NCBI GenBank assembly: GCA_027297485.1
Contig: JAPUHZ010000349.1
Coordinates: forward strand, 1 to 16,564
Source: Deltaproteobacteria bacterium
GTDB taxonomy: Bacteria > Desulfobacterota_B > Binatia > UBA9968
DNA length: 16,564 nucleotides
Direction of reading: 5' to 3'
A program made the translations under genes and the position numbers. Positions 6,951 through 13,312 of this stretch are shown here, in pieces (the stretch's first letter is position 1; each line of letters begins with the position of its first letter). The notes beneath the pieces were generated by a model that worked only from the letters and a program-made list of their open reading frames with translations, was not told the origin of the DNA and did not search any database.

Positions 6951-7784
6951 CTACAGCATAGAGCTGACTAGAAGTTGTGTGTATTCCTCTTGCGGATCCT
7001 CCAGGATCTGGTCTGTCAATCCCGCCTCGATAATTTGCCCGTAGTACATGACCATAGTACGGACTGCCAAAAGCTGAACCACGCGGAGGTCGTGAGAGAC
7101 GACAATGGTGGCGAGATTTAGCTCTCGAACCACGTCTTTGACCATGTCCAATACCCGAGCCTGAACCGAAACATCTAACCCAGTGCTGATTTCATCCAGC
7201 AACAGGAGCTGAGGACTATTGGCAATCGACTTGGCAATTTGAACACGCTGCTGCATGCCACCGCTCAAGGTTGCTGGAAAATCGTCCAGCCGCTCCTCTG
7301 GAATCTCAATCTGCTGCAAAATCTTTTTGGCCCGGCCGCGTATCTGATCCACGTTCCGCCAGTTAGCAGCGATAAGCTTCTCGGCAATGTTGCCCCCCGA
7401 TGAGATAGCAAAGTTCAATCCTTCAGCTGGGTTCTGGTATACCATGCCCAGGAGCTGGGTTTGGATGAAGCGACACGCTGGCCCAGTAGCCTTAAAGATA
7501 TTGCGGCGCCCTTCCTCATAGGGCTGGAAATAGGCTTCGCCTGCGATGGGAGGAACGTCCAGATTGAGCGATCGCAACAGGGTGGTCTTCCCTGAACCAC
7601 TTTCACCCACAATACCTAACACCTCACCCGGATGGAGTTCGAAGGAAACGCCGCCACATGCAACTACGGAGTTGCAGCTAGGGCAACGGTTGGTGCGCTG
7701 GCCTGGCCCAGTATACAGTTGACAGCTTCCGCAGCTCTCCCCAAACATGACCGTCAAGTTAGAGACCTTAAGGTGGCAGGTCAC
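6951..7784 (-). CDS. phnK: PhnK, ABC-type ATPase of C-P lyase, with an N-terminal cysteine cluster
   Basis: PhnK is the ABC-fold subunit that binds the C-P lyase core (PhnJ face) and is needed for phosphonate breakdown. I chose GTG 7784, which overlaps the phnJ stop as GTGA. GGAGAG-type ribosome site sequence lies about ten bases upstream, and the protein then begins like other PhnK proteins (HLKVSNLTVMFG). The open frame extends eleven codons further to a TTG. The 277 residues contain Walker A GESGSGKTT (60-68), Q-loop VYQNPAEGLNFAIS, signature LSGGMQQRV, Walker B LLLLDE, D-loop STGLDVS and H-loop SHD, all intact. Between the first strand and Walker A there is an extra segment CGSC...CPSC...C (Cys 18, 21, 34, 37, 43), a zinc-ribbon-like insertion absent from E. 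coli PhnK (252 aa). It is 33 bases upstream of phnL. Confidence 0.93.
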   Translation of the reverse strand: MTCHLKVSNLTVMFGESCGSCQLYTGPGQRTNRCPSCNSVVACGGVSFELHPGEVLGIVGESGSGKTTLLRSLNLDVPPIAGEAYFQPYEEGRRNIFKATGPACRFIQTQLLGMVYQNPAEGLNFAISSGGNIAEKLIAANWRNVDQIRGRAKKILQQIEIPEERLDDFPATLSGGMQQRVQIAKSIANSPQLLLLDEISTGLDVSVQARVLDMVKDVVRELNLATIVVSHDLRVVQLLAVRTMVMYYGQIIEAGLTDQILEDPQEEYTQLLVSSML

Positions 7785-8674
7785 TCTATGATCTCTCCTC
7801 TCTGCCGCTTCAGGCAAAAGCTCGTATCTGAGCAGGTAAACTCCGGTTTCCCATCTTCCCCCAACAGCTCGTTGAGATAGGAATTCGTACTACCGCACTT
7901 GGCGCAACGCTTGCCGCTAAAGTTTTCCACTGTGAACGGAAAATCCTCAAATTCCACCGGCTCGACAATTGTGTGCGGCGGCAGGGCATACAGGCGCTTC
8001 TCCCGTCCAGCACCGAAAAGGAGGAGAGTTTCCGCCATTGAGAGTTTCACAACATCCCAACCGGGAATAGGGCTCGGGGACATTACATAACGCTTGTTAA
8101 CAATGACCGGGCGACGGGAACTCGGTGGGGGCGCTCCAGCGCGCTTAACGATATCTTCATAAAGATGCAACCAAAGCAGGTGATAATCCTGCTCGGCATG
8201 CATGACACGCCTCTTCGCCCCGCTTGACTCAATGAGCTTCAGGGGATCTGGGGTTGGTACTTGCACGACCAGGATTTGCTGCGCGGTCATCTTTTCCTCC
8301 AGGATGCGATGCCGGGTTTGAATGATGGTCGCCTCAAGCGTATCGGTCGTCACCTTCACACCTGTAGTCCCCTGGATCAGCCGTCTGATATTGGCCGCAT
8401 TAACACCATCGTCATAACCCTCTTCAATAACCTTTAGGATATCCCCCGGACCTATAAGGGAGAGGGTAATCTGTACGCCGCCCGTCCCCCACCCTCGTGC
8501 CAATGGCATCTCACGTGAACCAAAAGGCACTTGATAGCCCGGAACGGCCACTGCCTTTAAAAGCCTTCTGCGGATCTCACGTTTGGTATCCTCGTCCAGA
8601 AAGGCGTAGTTGTATCCCCGCTGCTCACGGTCCTCCATATGCCCGATTAATTCTTGAAGTTTAGATCTGCCCAC
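7781..8674 (-). CDS. phnJ: PhnJ, radical-SAM C-P lyase (alpha-D-ribose 1-methylphosphonate 5-phosphate C-P lyase)
   Basis: PhnJ uses S-adenosylmethionine and a 4Fe-4S cluster to cleave the carbon-phosphorus bond, giving an alkane and 5-phosphoribosyl 1,2-cyclic phosphate. GTG 8674 is the likely start: AGGAG (8682-8686), overlapping the phnH stop, lies seven bases upstream. Later ATG 8638 lacks a site. The 297 residues include YNYAFLDEDTKREIRR, AVAVPGYQVPFG (the Gly corresponding to the E. coli radical glycine Gly32 is residue 46), GWGTGGVQ, IQTRHRI, YVMSPSPIPGWD and FGAGREKRLYALPP. The C-terminal cluster CAKC...CSDTSFC (Cys 257, 260, 281, 287) matches the four cysteines of PhnJ that hold the iron-sulfur site. 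All key residues are present, so the lyase should be active. A short N-terminal extension precedes the usual start region. Confidence 0.95.
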   Translation of the reverse strand: MGRSKLQELIGHMEDREQRGYNYAFLDEDTKREIRRRLLKAVAVPGYQVPFGSREMPLARGWGTGGVQITLSLIGPGDILKVIEEGYDDGVNAANIRRLIQGTTGVKVTTDTLEATIIQTRHRILEEKMTAQQILVVQVPTPDPLKLIESSGAKRRVMHAEQDYHLLWLHLYEDIVKRAGAPPPSSRRPVIVNKRYVMSPSPIPGWDVVKLSMAETLLLFGAGREKRLYALPPHTIVEPVEFEDFPFTVENFSGKRCAKCGSTNSYLNELLGEDGKPEFTCSDTSFCLKRQRGEIIE

Positions 8675-8681
8675 TCCGCAT

Positions 8682-8686
8682 CTCCT
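8682..8686 (-). promoter_or_regulatory. ribosome binding site that fixes the GTG start of phnJ
   Basis: AGGAG read on the minus strand shares bases with the phnH TAG stop and stands seven bases before GTG 8674. This implies translational coupling of phnH and phnJ and argues against the TTG at 8701 and the ATG at 8638. Confidence 0.7.
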
Positions 8687-9329
8687 AACCTTGCACTGCA
8701 ATCTTCGTGGTCCGCGGCAGCCCGATCACTCCTCCCTCTCGGTCTACTAGGACAGCATCAACACCCAGGGGAAAAGGCGCCCGAGTCTTAATCAAATCCG
8801 CAATCTCGTCCGGAAAACCAGGAGCGTAAACCCCAACTCGCCGTTCCCCATAAATTCCTGGACCGTTAAGCAACAAATAGGTCGCCGCAGAATCCTGGGG
8901 ATTTCGGACAGTGCCATCTTCCTGAGCAGTAATTCTCTCGACATCATAAATCATGGTGGCGCTTCCCTCGGGGGCCATGACGCTGCCCCGCTTGAGATGT
9001 GAGATCTGCCCGTTCGTATTAGGCTCTACAGAGTAGACGAAGTCAGCCTTCTCCAGTTCACACGTGCAGCTTCCGGTATTCAAGGTCAGGTAGGACCGTA
9101 TCGCCTCACATAGCTTGGGGCTTTTTGCGATGACAAAAAACGATACCTGTTGATCGAGCACCGTACGCAAGACGGCTAGGATATATGGATTTGCTCCCTG
9201 AGGGGCTCTAAGGCCGCTGTGGGGAAGCTGGTTGATCTTTCCCGGTCTCGCCATGCAGTCGAGTACAATGCGAAAAATTCTTTGACTGTCGTAAATTACG
9301 GAAAAGCCGATGTCTCTGAAAATTTCCAC
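8685..9329 (-). CDS. phnH: PhnH, structural subunit of the C-P lyase core complex
   Basis: PhnH is part of the PhnG2H2I2J2 core. It is structurally related to PhnJ and needed for the ATP-dependent formation of the ribose-phosphonate. GTG 9329 begins one base after the phnG stop; no strong ribosome site is visible, which fits coupled translation. The 214 residues (E. coli 194) show the family pattern: DSQRIFRIVLDCMARPGKI near the N-terminus (compare DAQHSFRRLLKAMSEPGVI), a central MAPEGSATMIYDV, LLLNGPGIYGERRV, and the C-terminal APFPLGVDAVLVDREGGVIG followed by LPRTTKIAV. Nothing appears missing. A polar insertion around residues 100-115 (VEPNTNGQISHLKRG region) may explain the extra length. 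Confidence 0.92.
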   Translation of the reverse strand: MEIFRDIGFSVIYDSQRIFRIVLDCMARPGKINQLPHSGLRAPQGANPYILAVLRTVLDQQVSFFVIAKSPKLCEAIRSYLTLNTGSCTCELEKADFVYSVEPNTNGQISHLKRGSVMAPEGSATMIYDVERITAQEDGTVRNPQDSAATYLLLNGPGIYGERRVGVYAPGFPDEIADLIKTRAPFPLGVDAVLVDREGGVIGLPRTTKIAVQG

Positions 9330-9330
9330 T

Positions 9331-9753
9331 TTACCGTCTCACAATTTCAAAATTGACTCGTGTCCGTCCGATCAGTGCGTTTTCTTGTCTTCTTTCTGTC
9401 CGGAGGCGCTGTTCCTCCTGCCAAAGCTTCCCCTCTATGGAAGATGCAGAAGCTCGACCAGATTCCAGTGCCGCATCAATTATGGCCGCCGCTAAGGCCC
9501 GCTCAGGTTCCTCTCCCATAATGAGGCTATAACCCACGTGGTTGCCGAGACTAACTTCACATTCCGTCACGAGAACCTCACCCATGTTAAAGGGATCCCC
9601 AGTTATCGAGTCTAAGGCGCGGAGCATGACTAACGAGGTCTCTGGTTTTTTCAATACGTCTACCTCTGCAGTTCGAAGAACTTCTTCGGCGATCGGCGAG
9701 AGGGTGGCAGAGTCCGCCCTTGCCAAAATTTCAAATCGCTTTTTTCGATCCAT
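9331..9753 (-). CDS. phnG: PhnG, subunit of the C-P lyase core complex
   Basis: PhnG is a small core subunit that binds PhnI in the PhnG2H2I2J2 complex. ATG 9753 has GGAG four bases upstream and lies nine bases after the phnI stop. The 140 residues (E. coli 150) match the family: RFEILARADSATL at the N-terminus, then KKPETSLVMLRALDSITGDPF, GEVLVTECEV (58-67), GYSLIMG, ERALAAAIIDAAL, and the basic C-terminal helix EQRLRTERRQENALIGRTRVNFEIVRR (compare ARQAEVNASRVDFFTMVR in E. coli). The octapeptide GEVLVTEC also occurs in PhnI of this operon, in the same order relative to a GYxLxxG motif. Confidence 0.92.
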   Translation of the reverse strand: MDRKKRFEILARADSATLSPIAEEVLRTAEVDVLKKPETSLVMLRALDSITGDPFNMGEVLVTECEVSLGNHVGYSLIMGEEPERALAAAIIDAALESGRASASSIEGKLWQEEQRLRTERRQENALIGRTRVNFEIVRR

Positions 9754-9762
9754 GGTTCTCCA

Positions 9763-10827
9763 CTAATAATGGGGCAGCTTAAGGTGCTGAATGAACCCCG
9801 CCGATTCAGTTCCCTCAATGTTTCTTAGAACAAACTCCTGTTGCGAGGCAGGATGCGCGCTCCCCCTTGATCGCAGCATCAGATCCAGAACTGACATGGC
9901 GATGGCCTTAATTTCATTCTGCCCGAAACAGAGCCCGTAACCGAGCCTAAGCTTGGGCGCTCCAGGCTGTGTGGCGGAGCTTACGAATGTATCCAACATA
10001 TCGCACTCGGTAACCAGAACCTCGCCTATTGTAACTGGCTCCTTGAGGTAGGGGTGGGTGACCCTCATCGGACAGTAGCCTACGCGTACCTCCGCCAATA
10101 TGGGGTGCGAAACAGACGAACTCATAGTGCTGTAAGCCAAAGCCAGCATTCCACCCGTTTCCCCTCTGGCCAAGGCCTGGAGCTGGGCGCTTCGAGGTGC
10201 CGGATAGACCAATCCTTGCAAAGTGATGTCGAAGGGCTCCTCCACAACACCCTTTGCCCCCGCATCGTCTTCCAACAGACCCCTTTCCCGCAAAAGATCA
10301 ATCAACCTGGGAAAAGATTCGGGAACTTGTTCGAGGAGCTCGCCATTAGTGCACTCACGCAGGAGCGCTTGGATCTCATCTTGGCTCTCTTCACGCAGCC
10401 CAAACCGGAGAAGCTTCTGGCTATAGTCCTTAGAGGGCCCAAGGAACTGACCTCCAGGGATGTCCTTGAAAGCAGAGGTGGCTCGGCTCACAATCACCAT
10501 GTCCCGAGTGGAGATTGGGAGAGAATAGCCCCAGCGCGGTTGAGTGGATCGGTAAGCCCGAAGGAGACAAGCGGCTTCAACCGTATCCCCCTCCGCCTGC
10601 TTTAACGCAAGTGCTGCCAAAGCAGGGGCATACAGAGAACCCTCACCCATGACCCTGTCCACTGCGAGACGCATCTGGTCAGCGACCTGCTTTACGGAGA
10701 GAGGGTCTGAGTCGCCCCGCACACGAAAATAGTCCATGAGCTTTTCGGCATGCTCCACCGAGTCGAGGCCAACCTTGACCGCTACGTGCCTGACCCGGGG
10801 CGGCTTTTTATCCTTTTTCTCATTCAT
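9763..10827 (-). CDS. phnI: PhnI, nucleosidase subunit of C-P lyase, first gene of the operon
   Basis: PhnI catalyses displacement of adenine from ATP; with PhnG, H and L it forms ribose 1-phosphonate 5-triphosphate. ATG 10827 has GAGGT five bases upstream. Its 354 residues equal the E. coli length, but the ends differ: about 13 extra N-terminal residues (MNEKKDKKPPRVR) precede VAVKVG, and the protein stops directly at the conserved HLKLPHY (His348, His353), where E. coli has some 20 more residues. That His pair corresponds to the zinc-binding histidines reported near the PhnJ active site. Other family motifs are LAVDRVMGEG, ALALKQAEGDTVEAACLLRAYR, KDIPGGQFLGPSKDYSQ, LLALAYSTMSS-like GMLALAYS, HPILAEVRVGY, GEVLVTECDM and GYGLCFG. 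It is expressed from the promoter at 10858-10886 and leads a tightly spaced operon. Confidence 0.95.
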   Translation of the reverse strand: MNEKKDKKPPRVRHVAVKVGLDSVEHAEKLMDYFRVRGDSDPLSVKQVADQMRLAVDRVMGEGSLYAPALAALALKQAEGDTVEAACLLRAYRSTQPRWGYSLPISTRDMVIVSRATSAFKDIPGGQFLGPSKDYSQKLLRFGLREESQDEIQALLRECTNGELLEQVPESFPRLIDLLRERGLLEDDAGAKGVVEEPFDITLQGLVYPAPRSAQLQALARGETGGMLALAYSTMSSSVSHPILAEVRVGYCPMRVTHPYLKEPVTIGEVLVTECDMLDTFVSSATQPGAPKLRLGYGLCFGQNEIKAIAMSVLDLMLRSRGSAHPASQQEFVLRNIEGTESAGFIQHLKLPHY

Positions 10828-10857
10828 CTGACACCTCGCATTCTAATCTCCAACCCA

Positions 10858-10886
10858 TTTATTCCAGACAGTTTGATATTTGTCAA
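10858..10886 (-). promoter_or_regulatory. sigma-70-type promoter of the phn operon
   Basis: Read on the minus strand, a perfect TTGACA (-35, 10881-10886) is followed after exactly 17 bases by AATAAA (-10, 10858-10863, 4 of 6 consensus), about 30 bases before the phnI ATG. This is a sequence-based prediction without transcript data. Confidence 0.6.
10873..10886. promoter_or_regulatory. candidate LysR operator: TTGA-N6-TCAA palindrome
   Basis: The sequence TTGATATTTGTCAA is an interrupted palindrome that also satisfies a T-N11-A LysR box (T 10874, A 10886). It contains the -35 elements of both divergent promoters, so one bound regulator could control lysR and phnI together. Confidence 0.45.
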
Positions 10887-10901
10887 GATTTAATGTTTAA
10901 T
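10873..10901 (+). promoter_or_regulatory. promoter of the lysR-type regulator gene
   Basis: TTGATA (10873-10878, 5 of 6) and TTTAAT (10896-10901, 5 of 6) are separated by 17 bases, and the ATG follows 35 bases later. The -35 overlaps the palindrome shared with the phnI promoter on the other strand. Confidence 0.55.
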
Positions 10902-10936
10902 AACCAAGGCTTAAGAAAAACTTAAATAGATCCATT

Positions 10937-11842
10937 ATGGAGCTCAAGAATCTAAGGGCCTTTTACTTAGTAGCCAGGATGGGAGGGCTGCTTCGCGCCG
11001 CACACGAAATGGGAATAACTCCGCCTGCTGTGTCACTTCGGCTAAAGCAACTAGAATTAGAGATCGGTGTGAAGTTATTTGAACACAGGGCAAATAAATT
11101 GGTTCTCACGGAAGATGGAAAATTTTTCTTAAGTCATGCGCAGCGAATTATCGATGATACTGACAACAGCCTTGCCTTACTTCATGCGAATAAAGGAATT
11201 ATTGCTGGAAATGTATCTGTGGCACTTGGAGGTGACATCGGGCATACGCTTGTTTACCACATCTCGGCTTTTGTGAAAGAAAATCCTCGGGTCAAGCTGC
11301 GGATGATGTCTACCCCTTCACCCAATACACTAGAACTAGTAAAGACAGACAAGGTCGAGATCGGCATTGGGCGGTTTAAAAACACCCCGCGGACCTTGCA
11401 AAAAATCCACCTTTATACTTCTGGTTTGGTAGCGATCTATCCAAAGGATCACCCCCTTTCAGCTTCTAAGCGATTGTCTCTCCTGGATCTGGCCTCGTAC
11501 GGGCTTGTTATTCATTCTTACAACTCAGCTACTGGTGGCCTGATTGATCATGTCTTTTCTAAGAGGAATTTAGCAATGAAGACAGTGATCGAGGCTGGGA
11601 GTTGTTTTGCCATTAAACGGTATGTGAACCTTGGACTCGGCGTGGGTTTAATCCATGGTAGGTGCATTCTAGGAGAAAAGGAGCCGAATCTAAAAAGCAG
11701 CGACTTAACCCGTATTTTTGGGAAGCAGGAAGTTTCCTTAATCTATAAAAGAAATCGGCAGCTAAACCCGGCACACAAGCGATTTATAGAGGCGCTGTCG
11801 CAAGATCTTGATATTCCGAAACTCAGAAGAGCCGCTTCTTGA
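10937..11842 (+). CDS. LysR-family transcriptional regulator, CysB-like, divergent from the phn operon
   Basis: This is a 301-residue cytoplasmic DNA-binding regulator. Residues 1-60 form the winged helix-turn-helix (MELKNLRAFYLVARMGGLLR, then PPAVSLRLKQLELEIGVKLF). The rest is a two-lobed effector domain starting near residue 92 (GNVSVALGGDIGHTLVYHIS). The late motif IKRYVNLGLGVGLI matches the CysB/Cbl branch, which senses small oxyanion-linked metabolites. Divergent placement and shared promoter sequence suggest that it regulates phnI onward; a phosphonate or pathway intermediate as effector is inference. C-P lyase operons are more often governed by PhoB and PhnF (GntR); LysR proteins are known for other phosphonate pathways. 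The gene is visibly more AT-rich than its neighbours, hinting at a separate history. No strong ribosome site precedes the ATG. Confidence 0.9.
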   Translation: MELKNLRAFYLVARMGGLLRAAHEMGITPPAVSLRLKQLELEIGVKLFEHRANKLVLTEDGKFFLSHAQRIIDDTDNSLALLHANKGIIAGNVSVALGGDIGHTLVYHISAFVKENPRVKLRMMSTPSPNTLELVKTDKVEIGIGRFKNTPRTLQKIHLYTSGLVAIYPKDHPLSASKRLSLLDLASYGLVIHSYNSATGGLIDHVFSKRNLAMKTVIEAGSCFAIKRYVNLGLGVGLIHGRCILGEKEPNLKSSDLTRIFGKQEVSLIYKRNRQLNPAHKRFIEALSQDLDIPKLRRAAS

Positions 11843-11938
11843 ATGTGCGGACGCCTATCACCTCCCTTTCCAGTGCGCTCCTGCAGGTCACCGAAGGCCT
11901 GTTTGGCTGCAAAATGAGAATTCTTTAACTTGGCCGAG

Positions 11939-12021
11939 ATGCGTGCCCCTTTTTTTGCTGTCCTTTTCGGTATAGGCGAGCTGGCGCCGGTTCAGCGGAG
12001 GGCTCTGCCCTAGGCCTTGTT
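11939..12021 (+). pseudogene. disrupted 5' end of the MFS transporter gene (first membrane helix deleted, frameshifted)
   Basis: From ATG 11939 the frame reads MRAPFFAVLFGIGELAPVQR plus three more codons, closely parallel to the fragment at 137 (MRAFSATTLFRLGELTPVQR), then hits TAG at 12011. Compared with the left fragment, 100 bases coding for the first membrane helix are missing between RR-AL and SALGLV. Because 100 is not a multiple of three, this part is out of frame with the remaining gene. The DNA here is clearly diverged from the left copy, unlike the 57-bp repeat that follows. Confidence 0.65.
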
Positions 12022-12059
12022 ATGACGGTCTATACGGCTCCAGCGATCATCCTGGCGCC
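12003..12059 (+). repeat. right copy of 57-bp direct repeat flanking the phn-lysR block
   Basis: It matches 301-357 with one mismatch. Here the repeat continues directly into the remaining MFS gene, whereas the left copy continues into unrelated sequence. Confidence 0.85.
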
Positions 12060-13041
12060 GCTCTTCGGCATCGTTGCCGACCTCTATGGGCGGCGTCTCC
12101 TCTTGGCGTGCGGCCTCCTGCTCTTTGGCCTCAGCGGAGCGGCCATAACTATGGCCCCGACCTTTGGCTGGGTTCTGATCCTCCGGGCCATCCAAGGAAT
12201 AGGCTTCAGCGCGGTCATACCTCTAACGATTGTCATTATCAGTGATCTTTTAGAAGGAGATAGGGAAGTAGGCGGCCAAGGACTCAAGGTATTTCTCGAC
12301 CGAGTGGGTAATCTGATCCTTCCACCTCTGGGAGGAATATTGGCCACCATCTCTTGGTTCTGGCCATTTACCTTTTATATTTTGGCAGTCCCCCTTGGGT
12401 TCATGGTCTTATTCTGTATGCCAGAGACAAAAGCAAACGTAACAACTGGCACCTGGATTTACTTGAGAGACATGCTCCGCCTCACCCGCCATCCTCGCTT
12501 GCGCATTGCATTTTCCGCTGGCTTTCTGCGCTTCTTTCTTGACTACGGCTTTCTCACTTACTTCCCCCTCTTTCTCGTACGCACCCACGGGATTTCGACG
12601 GCAACGGCTGGCCTCCTTTTCCCCTTCTTCATAGCCGGGGCCCTGTTGACATCGAGCCAGGCAGGGCGTCTAGCCGCAGGTTACGACAAGGCTCAACTCC
12701 TTTTTGTCGCCTTCGTGGTTAGCGGCCTCGCCCTAGTAGCGTTCCCGTTCATGCCGGGTGTATGGCTTGTGGGAGTGCCTCTCTTTTTTTATGGGCTGGC
12801 GAACGGCGTGATATCGCCGATGCAGAAGAGTCTCTTGACGCAGAATGCGCCGGCAGAGCTACGCGGTGGTATTGTCTCCTTTGATCGGTTAATTCAGCAG
12901 GTATCTAAGACTCTCTCGACTTCAGTTGTCGACCTTCTCCTCTTTTCCGCCGATCTCTCGACGATCTTCTGGCTACTTGGGAGTCTTTCCTTTGTCAGTG
13001 TTTGTTTGATGGCTTTGCTCCTGCCGGGAAGACGAGCCTGA
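12022..13041 (+). CDS. MFS transporter, N-terminally truncated (lacks helix 1; probably non-functional)
   Basis: The frame from ATG 12022 (inside helix 2, MTVYTAPAIILAPLFG) encodes 339 residues with about ten to eleven hydrophobic segments. The MFS motif A, GIVADLYGRR, follows directly in the loop between helices 2 and 3. Other parts are IQGIGFSAVIPLTIVIISDL (helix 4 region), PPLGGILATISWFWPFTFYI (helices 5-6), a central loop PETKANVTTGTWIYLRDMLR, and a second half with FPFFIAGALLTSSQAGRLA and GLANGVISPMQKSLLTQNAP. The pattern suits a drug/metabolite:proton antiporter; the substrate is unknown. A complete carrier would start about 70 residues earlier. The lost helix 1, the frameshift and the absence of a ribosome site before 12022 suggest a decaying gene, although the rest has no stop codon. 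Confidence 0.8.
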   Translation: MTVYTAPAIILAPLFGIVADLYGRRLLLACGLLLFGLSGAAITMAPTFGWVLILRAIQGIGFSAVIPLTIVIISDLLEGDREVGGQGLKVFLDRVGNLILPPLGGILATISWFWPFTFYILAVPLGFMVLFCMPETKANVTTGTWIYLRDMLRLTRHPRLRIAFSAGFLRFFLDYGFLTYFPLFLVRTHGISTATAGLLFPFFIAGALLTSSQAGRLAAGYDKAQLLFVAFVVSGLALVAFPFMPGVWLVGVPLFFYGLANGVISPMQKSLLTQNAPAELRGGIVSFDRLIQQVSKTLSTSVVDLLLFSADLSTIFWLLGSLSFVSVCLMALLLPGRRA

Positions 13042-13080
13042 AAAACGAAGCATTGGAATTTACCCCGCATTATTCATAGT

Positions 13081-13256
13081 TTGCAAAATGCAAAGTGTAA
13101 ATTGCAAAATGCAGATTTGGTTAGAAGAGACAGAATCCAGAAGCCAGAATTCAGAAGGCAAAAAGGTGGGAGGGAATTCTGGATACTGACTTCTGACTAT
13201 TGAATTCGGTTTTTCAGACCTTTTGACTTTTGCACTTAGCAACTTGAATTTTGCAA
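13081..13256. repeat. imperfect inverted repeat between convergent MFS and CDF genes
   Basis: The gap 13042-13312 has no gene. TTGCAAAAT at 13081-13089 is the reverse complement of 13248-13256. Inside it, 13131-13152 pairs with 13174-13195 (18 of 22 positions when one is inverted), with EcoRI-like GAATTC at the inner ends. Repeated TGCAAAATGCA and CAGAA(T/G)(C/T)CAG units make up both arms. It could fold into a long hairpin and act as a bidirectional terminator, or be a dispersed intergenic repeat of this genome. Confidence 0.6.
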
Positions 13257-13312
13257 TGAAAGGCAACACTAGAGATGGTTAACAGTGTTCCCAGGCTCGT
13301 GAACAATCCAGC

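Noticed and set aside
10054..10605. Long plus-strand open frame opposite phnI (183 codons)
   Set aside because: It is antisense to a well-conserved gene, has no ribosome site or recognisable motif, and is explained by the codon pattern of phnI.
10828..10936. Possible Pho box upstream of phnI
   Set aside because: Only a single CTGTCT half-site is present; the paired CTGTCAT-like repeats needed for PhoB binding are not seen.
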